A stretch of DNA of 11,411 bases from Bacteroidota bacterium (lineage in GTDB: Bacteria; Bacteroidota; Bacteroidia; Bacteroidales; Paludibacteraceae), in contig JAKLIM010000092.1 of the NCBI GenBank assembly GCA_022709605.1, positions 1 through 11,411 of the forward strand, read 5' to 3'. A program made the translations under genes and the position numbers. Positions 1-6,029 of this stretch are shown here, one piece after another. Below the pieces are notes generated by a model. That model had not been told where the DNA came from, searched no databases, and was given only the letters and a program-made list of their open reading frames with translations. The number at the start of each line of letters is the position of its first letter. Position 1 is the first letter of the stretch.

Positions 1-1040
1 GAAGCAACATCTTTCTCGCCAGTTCGGAAAGATTGAACTATACGCTCTACCACATGAACACTTTCGGGCGGATGACAAAATTGCACTTTTCGTCCAACGA
101 TAGCCGGTGTACGTGGAAAAATTCGGTGCGGTGGATTGGAATAAAAACGGACCGTATCGTTTTCGTCAACATAAGTAATATCTACCGGTAAGTGATTGAA
201 AATTAGATTAAATTGCTCAGCTGTTAATACGCCTGTAGGTAAATGAATTTTGTCCACATTGCTAAAAATCAATTCTTTATTATTCAATTCCGGTTGTTTC
301 AATTCAGCATAAGGCAGCCCGATGCCTATGGTTTGTTGAAGCATGTCGCCAAAATGTACATCGGTCAGGGTTTCGAGTAACATCGGAAATATAATCTTCT
401 CTTCCCTCAGAATAATTGTGTTTACATTAAAGAAAACCATTCCGCAAACCGAATTGAATTCCTTTATATCAATCTTGTCGGTCGATAATAAATCAATTAG
501 TCTTCGCACATTTCGCCTTATGTCATCATGAAATGACCACATGATCTTTACACATTGATGATGTTTCCACTTGGTTTCCAAAACCGGAAAAACTACATTC
601 TCGATAACTGTATAATGCAAAAAGAATTGCTCAAATGCTATCAATTTACCGGTTAAAGCCTGAATATGAACAATGTCTGCTTGTTTGTTTATGGCTTTAA
701 TATGCTCACGCATGTCTTTTAATTTAGCGAGCGCCAATGCATTGTCTTGTGTGTAAATATCAAGAATGGAATCCGGTGCAGGTTTTATCGCAGGATATTC
801 GAGAATGGTTTGATAAAGTATATTGAAAAGTTTATTGGAAACAAATTTCAATTCTTCAATCGAAACTTGTTTATCAAGCAAAATATCGAATGCGCTTACA
901 ATATCATGCGGAATAAACTTGCTTGTTTTAAGTGCATGTTTTTCAATTAATTGCAAGCCATTCTCGCCCTGTAGCAATCCCTGCATATAATTAGCTAGTT
1001 CTTCGGCTCTGAGTTCGGCTGTGTTTGTAAATTCAGACAT
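1..1040 (-). CDS. DUF438 / hemerythrin-like / PAS_10 domain protein (partial, C-terminus missing)
   Basis: The reading frame is open from the ATG at 1038-1040 to the window edge, giving 346 codons with the 3' end cut off. Residues about 10-85 look like the DUF438 N-terminal domain. Residues about 105-235 form a hemerythrin-like helical region, with HYTVIENVVFPVLE at 142-155, WSFHDDIRR at 168-176 and REEKIIFPML at 212-221. From about 285 a PAS_10-type domain begins, with the hallmark FYSNPPHRIFPRTP (299-312) and CHPPESVHVVERI (322-334). Proteins of this architecture are thought to sense or handle small ligands such as NO or O2 through a di-iron or heme/PAS site; the exact function is not established. 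The histidine expected four residues before the EE pair at 213-214 is not there (isoleucine), so the di-iron site may be incomplete. The gene follows norB but is separated from it by an intrinsic terminator, so it probably has its own promoter. Confidence 0.85.
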   Translation of the reverse strand, partial: MSEFTNTAELRAEELANYMQGLLQGENGLQLIEKHALKTSKFIPHDIVSAFDILLDKQVSIEELKFVSNKLFNILYQTILEYPAIKPAPDSILDIYTQDNALALAKLKDMREHIKAINKQADIVHIQALTGKLIAFEQFFLHYTVIENVVFPVLETKWKHHQCVKIMWSFHDDIRRNVRRLIDLLSTDKIDIKEFNSVCGMVFFNVNTIILREEKIIFPMLLETLTDVHFGDMLQQTIGIGLPYAELKQPELNNKELIFSNVDKIHLPTGVLTAEQFNLIFNHLPVDITYVDENDTVRFYSNPPHRIFPRTPAIVGRKVQFCHPPESVHVVERIVQSFRTGEKDVA

Positions 1041-1098
1041 AACATTTTTTTAATTTTAAACAAAATATGATGATTTTCGGGAATATACTTTCAAAAAA
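1041..1098 (-). promoter_or_regulatory. Possible promoter region of the DUF438 gene
   Basis: The space between the terminator and the ATG at 1040 reads on the minus strand as a TTTTTTG element, 23 bases, then ATATTTTG. This roughly resembles the Bacteroidota TTTG / TAnnTTTG promoter, though the spacer is long and the downstream box is one base short. There is only a single half-site (AAGTAT) of the inverted repeat found elsewhere in the cluster. Weak call. Confidence 0.25.
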
Positions 1099-1128
1099 TT
1101 GCGGGAAAATTGTTTCCAATCTTCCCGC
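1093..1128 (-). terminator. Intrinsic terminator after norB
   Basis: A perfect 7-bp GC-rich stem (GCGGGAA 1101-1107 with TTCCCGC 1122-1128) continues, after one mismatch, into a 4-bp stem (1109-1112 with 1117-1120) around a TTTC loop. Read on the minus strand it is followed by AATTTTTT (1100-1093). It starts 7 bases past the norB stop codon, so it should end the cupin-hemerythrin-norB transcript before the DUF438 gene. Confidence 0.85.
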
Positions 1129-1134
1129 TCATTT

Positions 1135-3357
1135 TTATTTCAATTTTTTTGAAAAAAACATTTTAAGCATTAAATCGGCGAATACAACCAATCCACCAAT
1201 AATCATCAACGAATCAGGAATAATTCTTAACCACATCCAGAACTTCATTGGTTCAACGGCACTTCTTAACCGTGCATAGAAATAACCTAAATCGTGTGCA
1301 ATGCGAGTTTGCTCAATTCCTATAACAAAGGTCGGAATTGCATACAATAACGCTCCAATGGTCAAAATCCAGAATCCCCATTTGCTTAATTTGTTGTTCC
1401 AAGCCAAACCTTTGGCCAATGAATTAGTCCGAGCCACCATGTAAATAAATGCGATGGAAATATACCCGAATGCACCCAATAATGCAATATGTCCATGAGG
1501 CATAATCAGGTATGTACCATGTGAATAGTAACTGATTGTTGGTGTGTTAATAACCATCCCGAAGAATCCGGCACCAATCCAGTTGAGGATAGCCGAACCG
1601 GCCAACCACATAAATACGGTTCCAAACTCAAAACCTTCGCTTGAATGTGATTTCTCTTTCTGGTTTTTCATGGCTTCAATAATCATCAATGCCAACGGAA
1701 GCGGTTCGAGGGCAGAGAATATTCCACCAATGGCAATCCAGTACTCGTCCAAACCCTGCCACCAAAGGTGATGACCAATTCCCAGTGTTCCACTCATCAT
1801 GATAAGGAACAACTCGAACATCATGGTTTTTACCGCAATCTTTTGGGAAATAAGTCCCAGTGAAACCGTGAAGAAAGCAATAACACCGGCAGCAAAAAGC
1901 TCAAATGTCAACTCTACCCACAAGTGGATAACCCACCAACGAAAATAATCGTCGATAGTGAAATTAGGAATAATTTTATGAATAGGCATCATTCCCGCCA
2001 TGTACAAAGTGGCGATAGCAAATGCCGACCAAATAATGGTACTGACTAATGGATTGTTGGTAGCAGACTTACGGATTAGCGAAACTACAAGCAAGAACCA
2101 GAATACAAGTCCTACAACCAATCCGATATCCCAAACACGCCCCAGATTAATCAGTTCTCGACCTTCGTTGCCTAACCAAAACCAGTTTTCACGTAATTGA
2201 CCGGTTGCACCCATGTACAATCCAATCATTGAGCCAACTGCAACTACCAACAATGCACCCCAAAGCACATCGACCAACCACGGGAATTTATGATCTTTGT
2301 TGGCTACCCAGGGTGCAATTAATAAACCACCTACAAGCCAGCCAACAGCTACCCAAAGAATAGCCAATTGTGTGTGAATTGAACGTAAAACATTGAAAGG
2401 CAATATGCTTTGATCAAAAATAAAGTCACCTTTTGGTTCAGTGTATAAATGCGATAGATAACCACCAATGAACAATTGGACCACAAATAAAGCAGCTACA
2501 ATTGGAACGTATTTCAGTAATTTTACCTGCGATGGAAATAGTTTGGTAATTTTAAGTGCCGGTTCCAACTTATCTCCCGGTTCTTTTTTGAACAAATATT
2601 CGTACGATAAGAATATAACAACTATGGTTAAAGTCCATAAAATCAGGAATTCCCAGAGTGAAACCACATGCGAATTAAATGAAACTCCCTGATCCAATTG
2701 CGGTACATTAGGCCAGTCGTTCGACCACGAGCGGGTAGTGCCGGGACGAAGTGTCGAAGCTACTAACTGAGACCAATCGAAAAACGCTGCAATTTTCACT
2801 GCTTCATCAGGGCGGATAATTCCACCTTTAAAAGCACGTTCTGGATCACCTTCCACCAACATTTTTGTAATATAGGCCACATTGCGATGAAAAGCCTGAG
2901 CCGATGCATCAGTATAAATTGTTCCTTCTTCGAGCAACTTGGTTTGTTGCTTCACATCTTGCTTCACACGCTCTTTTACAGCACCACGCTCAATAGCTGT
3001 TAGCTGCGCATTGTTTTTTTTGTACATTTCCTGACCGTAAAAGTCGTACAAAAATTCAGTTCTGTAATGTAGCATTTCTGTTGTAAAATCGGGACCAATA
3101 TACGCGCCCATGCCCAACAAACTACCCCAGTCCTGAAGATCAAATTCCTGAAAATACCCTTTTCCCTGCACAACATCCTCATATGTGTAGAGTTTCTCTC
3201 CACTTACAGAGCTTACAGTTTTGGGAATGGGCGGCACTTCTTTCTGCAAATTTGCCGTGTAATAAATCAGGATTGACACCATGAAAAGTGCAATAATCCA
3301 AAAGCCGGTAGTTAAACCTTTCCGGCTCATAAATTTGTCAATTAATGATTCTTTCAT
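1135..3357 (-). CDS. norB: Quinol-dependent nitric oxide reductase (qNOR)
   Basis: This 740-residue protein is full length for the family. It reduces two NO to N2O and water at a heme b3/non-heme iron centre, taking electrons from membrane quinol. It has one N-terminal membrane helix (about 19-35), a periplasmic domain (about 36-228) with no CxxCH motif, as expected for the quinol rather than cytochrome c type, then a heme-copper-oxidase-like core of about 13 helices. By alignment from memory, the FeB ligands are H478 (HLWVE) and H529/H530 (GHHLWW), with catalytic glutamates E482, E486 and E551 (FSALEPLP). H621 and H623 (PHGH) and H328 (RSIHTQ) are heme ligands, and H303/E307 (HLYTE) match the quinol-site pair. 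All catalytic positions are present, so this is a conventional reductase. The ATG at 3357 lies 39 bases after the hemerythrin gene, and a terminator follows the stop. Role: NO detoxification or a denitrification step. Confidence 0.96.
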   Translation of the reverse strand: MKESLIDKFMSRKGLTTGFWIIALFMVSILIYYTANLQKEVPPIPKTVSSVSGEKLYTYEDVVQGKGYFQEFDLQDWGSLLGMGAYIGPDFTTEMLHYRTEFLYDFYGQEMYKKNNAQLTAIERGAVKERVKQDVKQQTKLLEEGTIYTDASAQAFHRNVAYITKMLVEGDPERAFKGGIIRPDEAVKIAAFFDWSQLVASTLRPGTTRSWSNDWPNVPQLDQGVSFNSHVVSLWEFLILWTLTIVVIFLSYEYLFKKEPGDKLEPALKITKLFPSQVKLLKYVPIVAALFVVQLFIGGYLSHLYTEPKGDFIFDQSILPFNVLRSIHTQLAILWVAVGWLVGGLLIAPWVANKDHKFPWLVDVLWGALLVVAVGSMIGLYMGATGQLRENWFWLGNEGRELINLGRVWDIGLVVGLVFWFLLVVSLIRKSATNNPLVSTIIWSAFAIATLYMAGMMPIHKIIPNFTIDDYFRWWVIHLWVELTFELFAAGVIAFFTVSLGLISQKIAVKTMMFELFLIMMSGTLGIGHHLWWQGLDEYWIAIGGIFSALEPLPLALMIIEAMKNQKEKSHSSEGFEFGTVFMWLAGSAILNWIGAGFFGMVINTPTISYYSHGTYLIMPHGHIALLGAFGYISIAFIYMVARTNSLAKGLAWNNKLSKWGFWILTIGALLYAIPTFVIGIEQTRIAHDLGYFYARLRSAVEPMKFWMWLRIIPDSLMIIGGLVVFADLMLKMFFSKKLK

Positions 3358-3396
3358 TGATATTTGTTTTTAAAGTTATTAAAAATTAAAGTGTTT

Positions 3397-3948
3397 TTAT
3401 TTCAAATAAATAATGCTCAATTCGTTCACTAATACCAGGTATTTATCCGAGTATTCATTGTTGGGAGTGGACAAATTGGCTTCTTTAAAATCTACTGTCA
3501 TTCCATCAAGTATTTCGGAAGGTAAAAAACGTTGTGCCATTGGATAAAGGATATTGTTTTCTTTGTAAATGTGATTACTGAGTAATTCGCAATAATTCAA
3601 TAGGTTAACTTTTATTTGCGTGAATGCGGAATTTTCACCGGCCTTCAATTTGGCTATGCCTTCTACAGCCGCTTTAATATACGCTCTGCCTTCGTCATGT
3701 TCATGAAGCATTACGCCTATTGGACCACCTTCGCGAGGCATTCCGTGTTTTTCCATTTCCATAAATAAAACATCCTCTTCTTTAAGGTGATGGTATTTAT
3801 CAGCAAAGTTTTGTATGAAATCAATAATCTTTTCTATATGATTCAGATGAATGTTGGTTTCATCTTTGCTATTCAAAATGGTTTGAGTTATCTCAATCAT
3901 TTTCAGAATACTATCGTGTTCTTTTACTAAAATATCTATTGCATTCAT
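3397..3948 (-). CDS. Hemerythrin (HHE) domain protein
   Basis: This cytoplasmic four-helix-bundle protein of 183 residues has no signal peptide. The di-iron ligand pattern is complete: H11 (EHDSI), the HHLKEED segment at 53-59, H82/H84 (LHEHDEGR) and HIYKE at 126-130, followed by NNILYPMA. Proteins of this family bind O2 or NO at a di-iron site. Relatives next to NO reductases, or fused to RIC/YtfE modules, are linked to NO sensing, NO binding or repair of nitrosylated iron-sulfur clusters. The gene starts 3 bases after the cupin stop codon and 39 bases before norB, so the three are almost certainly co-transcribed. The C-terminal 40 residues lie outside the recognisable domain. Which role applies (scavenger, sensor or repair protein) cannot be decided from sequence. 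Confidence 0.92.
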   Translation of the reverse strand: MNAIDILVKEHDSILKMIEITQTILNSKDETNIHLNHIEKIIDFIQNFADKYHHLKEEDVLFMEMEKHGMPREGGPIGVMLHEHDEGRAYIKAAVEGIAKLKAGENSAFTQIKVNLLNYCELLSNHIYKENNILYPMAQRFLPSEILDGMTVDFKEANLSTPNNEYSDKYLVLVNELSIIYLK

Positions 3949-3951
3949 TTT

Positions 3952-4320
3952 TTAATTTTTTTTGTTCAACATGTTATCAATTGCTTTTTTATTTTGGTCG
4001 GCAGTAGGTGAGGGGGTTTTTACCACCAACACCCTGAAGTCTGCATTACTTTCGTTGTATAGGCAATGCGGAATATCTTTTGGGCTGTCAACAAGCCAAT
4101 CTTTAGTGGCGGTTTGTTTTTCATCGCCAATTTCAATAATGCCTTCACCTTCTAATACATAGAAAAATACATTTACCGCAGTGGTGTGTTTCTTCAGACT
4201 TTCACCCGGTTTTAATAGAATATGAACCACTTGAACATCATCGTTCGAATGTAATTTTCGGGCATCTACACCGTGTGGATTGTTTGTAGTTACCATTTCA
4301 TTGTAGTTAATCTTTTTCAT
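3952..4320 (-). CDS. Small single-domain cupin protein
   Basis: This 122-residue protein is one beta-barrel cupin domain (about 25-102). The first motif is PGESLKKHTTAVNVFFYVLEGEG (38-60), with H45 and E57 as probable metal ligands. The second histidine of the usual HxH is a threonine (T47). The second motif, DWLVDSPKDIPHCLYN, supplies H85 and N89. A three-ligand or altered metal site is therefore likely. The gene is first in the cupin-hemerythrin-norB unit, with the inverted repeat at 4349-4368 in its leader. Cupins of this size are often found in NO or oxidative stress operons of anaerobes, but the substrate is unknown. It could be a metal-dependent dioxygenase, an isomerase or a small-ligand binding protein. 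Confidence 0.88.
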   Translation of the reverse strand: MKKINYNEMVTTNNPHGVDARKLHSNDDVQVVHILLKPGESLKKHTTAVNVFFYVLEGEGIIEIGDEKQTATKDWLVDSPKDIPHCLYNESNADFRVLVVKTPSPTADQNKKAIDNMLNKKN

Positions 4321-4348
4321 TTATCGTTGTTTTTATTACTTAGTTTAA

Positions 4349-4368
4349 ATACTATAAGTGTGTAGTAT
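4349..4368. promoter_or_regulatory. Inverted repeat operator upstream of cupin-hemerythrin-norB
   Basis: A perfect inverted repeat, ATACTA-N8-TAGTAT, lies 29-48 bases upstream of the cupin ATG. The same arms and the same 8-base spacing occur at 4958-4977 in front of the HD gene, while the spacer sequences differ. Its place in the leader/promoter region suggests a repressor site, most likely for the neighbouring Rrf2 protein. Confidence 0.7.
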
Positions 4369-4396
4369 ATATTATAAAAAAAATATTTTGCTGGTG

Positions 4397-4882
4397 TTAT
4401 TTCATATACATACTCTCAAGCATCGAAATGCCAATTTGAGTGTTAAAATACTTCTTTTTGATACTTTTAATGGCATCCATTCCTATTTCATCTTCATAAA
4501 TATTGACCAAAAAATCTGCCTCAACCAGAATTTGAAAGTCTATGCCATCAATCTTCGAATAAGTATGATGATTTCCAATAATATAACATATTCGTTCAAG
4601 TATGTTATTGTTTAAATTGAACTCTGAAAGCAAAGTTTTTGCTACTTCAGGACCTTCGATTTCCTGATATGCGCCATTGGATGAATTGTATTTTTTCTCG
4701 GCCTCTTTTATGCCAATATCGTGAAGTACAGCAGCAATATCAACAATAAGTAATTCGTCTACTGTAAGTTGCTCACTTCGAGCAATGCAACTTGCGAATC
4801 CATATACTTTTAATGCATGATTTATTCTAAGTGTATCGGACCCGAAGTACTGAATCATTTTAAGTGTTATTTTCTCTGTCAT
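4397..4882 (-). CDS. HD-domain phosphohydrolase-like protein
   Basis: This 161-residue soluble protein has an HD domain. Its metal ligands appear in order: H22 (NHALKV), H54-D55 (VLHDIG), H105/H106 (GNHHTY) and D123 (EADFLVN). The GPEVAK segment (77-82) is typical of stand-alone HD proteins. HD proteins are metal-dependent phosphohydrolases acting on nucleotides or related phosphates; a few are di-iron oxygenases. This one has no nucleotide cyclase, GAF or GGDEF partner domain, so the substrate cannot be named. It sits between the Rrf2 gene and the cupin gene, with an ATACTA-N8-TAGTAT repeat upstream and another downstream, so it is likely part of the same regulon but on its own transcript. 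No Shine-Dalgarno sequence is seen; ATG at 4882 gives the full domain. Confidence 0.88.
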   Translation of the reverse strand: MTEKITLKMIQYFGSDTLRINHALKVYGFASCIARSEQLTVDELLIVDIAAVLHDIGIKEAEKKYNSSNGAYQEIEGPEVAKTLLSEFNLNNNILERICYIIGNHHTYSKIDGIDFQILVEADFLVNIYEDEIGMDAIKSIKKKYFNTQIGISMLESMYMK

Positions 4883-4955
4883 TATGAAACTAATTTTTTT
4901 AAAGTGAAAAGTGAATCTTTAAAATTTAGGTATGAAAATTAGAAATAAAAATACA

Positions 4956-4979
4956 ATATACTACTTCATTATAGTATAT
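4956..4979. promoter_or_regulatory. Inverted repeat operator upstream of the HD gene
   Basis: There are perfect 8-bp arms, ATATACTA (4956-4963) and TAGTATAT (4972-4979), separated by 8 bases. The inner 20 bp have exactly the ATACTA-N8-TAGTAT layout of the site before the cupin gene. The site lies 74-97 bases upstream of the HD start codon and begins 15 bases past the Rrf2 stop codon, so it most likely controls the HD gene promoter. Confidence 0.7.
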
Positions 4980-4993
4980 ATAATTAAAAAAAA

Positions 4994-5407
4994 TCAATAG
5001 CGTAATATTTTTTCAAAATCCATGTCTGAAAGCCTTGTCTCACTGAATAATTTATTCATTTCGTTTCTTTTATCTTCCCAGATATTATGCATGGCACATG
5101 GATTTGTACACGAACATTCGTCGAATCCCAATACACATCCATTTAATTTTTCCATACCTTCAACCGAGTCAATAATATCGTACAAAAAAATGTTTTGAAT
5201 GTCTTTCGCAAAGGTATATCCACCATCCCGTCCCTGCGAACTCTTAATAAAACCCGATTTTGACATGTCTGTCATCAATTTTCGTAAGTATTTATCCGAA
5301 ACTTTCAATTTTTCGATCAGGTGCTTTGCCGAATATAAATTTTCAGGCTCTTTGGCCATAAAAATCAATATCCGCAATGCGTACTCTGATGTTTTAGATA
5401 ATTTCAT
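4994..5407 (-). CDS. Rrf2-family transcriptional regulator, probable Fe-S/NO sensor
   Basis: This 137-residue protein is the usual length for Rrf2 regulators (IscR, NsrR, CymR). Residues 1-85 form the winged helix-turn-helix: MKLSKTSEYALRIL at the start, a recognition region VSDKYLRKLM (36-45) and the wing SSQGRDGGYTFAK (56-68). Cysteines C91, C98, C100 and C104 follow in a cluster. Fe-S members of the family use three cysteines in this loop, commonly spaced CX5CX5C; here the spacing is CX6CX1CX3C. A cluster-bound, NO-sensitive repressor like NsrR is the best inference from the adjacent NO reductase genes, but the exact subfamily is unclear. A palindrome sits 3 bases before the ATG, suggesting autorepression. 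Related palindromes precede the next two transcription units. Confidence 0.9.
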   Translation of the reverse strand: MKLSKTSEYALRILIFMAKEPENLYSAKHLIEKLKVSDKYLRKLMTDMSKSGFIKSSQGRDGGYTFAKDIQNIFLYDIIDSVEGMEKLNGCVLGFDECSCTNPCAMHNIWEDKRNEMNKLFSETRLSDMDFEKILRY

Positions 5408-5410
5408 TAT

Positions 5411-5427
5411 ATACTACCTTGAAGTAT
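5411..5427. promoter_or_regulatory. Palindromic operator at the Rrf2 start
   Basis: This is a 17-bp imperfect palindrome of form ATACTnCnnnGnAGTAT, ending 3 bases before the Rrf2 ATG. It shares the ATACT/AGTAT arms with the other two sites but has a 7-base rather than a 10-base gap between those 5-bp arms. It lies just downstream of the predicted promoter, a good position for autorepression. Confidence 0.55.
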
Positions 5428-5436
5428 TATTTTGTA

Positions 5437-5468
5437 CAAAGAAATAACATTTATTTTAATTTGCAAAA
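5437..5468 (-). promoter_or_regulatory. Predicted promoter of the Rrf2 gene
   Basis: On the minus strand TTTTG (5468-5464) is followed after 19 bases by TTTCTTTG (5444-5437). This closely matches the Bacteroidota sigma-A type promoter (TTTG, about 19 bases, TAnnTTTG), with one mismatch in the downstream box. The start site would fall about at the palindrome before the ATG. Confidence 0.5.
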
Positions 5469-5470
5469 TA

Positions 5471-5780
5471 AAAGGCAATATTTATCAAATATTTTTTGAG
5501 ATTCTTTATTTTTATGTTGTTCCGAAAAACTCCACAAACAAATTTCACTTTGCAACAGAATATTACTGGAAGAGCATAAAGCAAATTTAATTTTTTACAG
5601 GAATAAATTTCATAATTACATAAATAAACTATTTAATATCAGAATAATTGACAATTAAGCAAATAAATTCTATAAATAAGAAGTTAAAATTATACTTTTA
5701 ACAAATGTGAAAATATATTTTATTATAGAAATAGAAATAGATAATTCCCTTACATTCGGATAAGTTGACATAAAAGAAAA
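5471..5780. other. AT-rich intergenic stretch without recognisable features
   Basis: This very AT-rich segment upstream of the Rrf2 promoter has stop codons scattered in every frame. I see no RNA gene, convincing hairpin terminator or repeat in it. Confidence 0.6.
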
Positions 5781-5936
5781 ATCTCGCGCTTTCGGAGGTG
5801 AACTAACGTTCCGATAACTTTCGACTGAGCTCACGCCAAAGTCTATCGGAAGAGCTTAGCAAAATATTGGAATAACACCCTTATGTGATATGAGTACCTG
5901 ACAGCCTCATGCGTGTTTTATAATCCGGCATAGGAA

Positions 5937-5990
5937 ATGGAAAAGACTAAAACCAACACCCAACCCGGTAAGCTAAATCATATAGCTTAA
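5937..5990 (+). pseudogene. 17-codon frame, possible start of a truncated intron reverse transcriptase
   Basis: This frame has an ATG at 5937, AGGA just upstream and a TAA at 5988-5990. The peptide is MEKTKTNTQPGKLNHIA, hydrophilic and lacking the compositional look of random AT-rich sequence. In intact group II introns of the type I have in mind, a segment like this leads into a region with the pattern A..NP...F.sL.H, which is missing here. It could also be chance or a genuine tiny peptide. The TAA lies inside the 7-bp hairpin 5969-5975/5983-5989. Confidence 0.22.
5969..5989. repeat. 7-bp inverted repeat downstream of the ATPase gene
   Basis: TAAGCTA (5969-5975) and TAGCTTA (5983-5989) flank a 7-base loop. 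It lies 41 bases past the ATPase stop on that gene's coding strand, but no run of T follows in that direction, so it is a poor terminator candidate. Confidence 0.4.
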
Positions 5991-6029
5991 TTGAAAATAA
6001 AAATTGAAAATGAGAAATAAATAATACAT

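Larger units (their letters stand above)
5783..5990 (+). mobile_element. Possible group II intron remnant (structured, GC-richer island)
   Basis: The base composition rises sharply against the AT-rich flanks. Two hairpins stand out. In one, CCGATA-ACTTT (5811-5821) pairs with AAAGT-C-TATCGG (5838-5849) with one bulged base. In the other, nested hairpin, AACAC/GTGTT (5874-5878, 5913-5917) encloses ATGAG/CTCAT (5890-5894, 5906-5910). The island runs into a short frame on the same strand, MEKTKTNTQPGKLNHIA, at 5937-5990, which from memory resembles the N-termini of group II intron reverse transcriptases. I see no 5' GUGYG end, no domain V and no further reverse transcriptase sequence, so it can only be a fragment. 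REP-type palindromes are an alternative for the first hairpin. Confidence 0.3.

Noticed and set aside
1135..3357. Possibility that the NO reductase is an NO dismutase-like variant
   Set aside because: The FeB histidines, the catalytic glutamates (E482, E486, E551) and the HxxxE quinol-site pair are all as in ordinary qNOR; as I recall, dismutase-like proteins carry substitutions at these sites.
3908..3927. ATACTA followed 8 bases later by TTTACT within the hemerythrin gene
   Set aside because: Only one arm of the inverted repeat is present and it lies within coding sequence.
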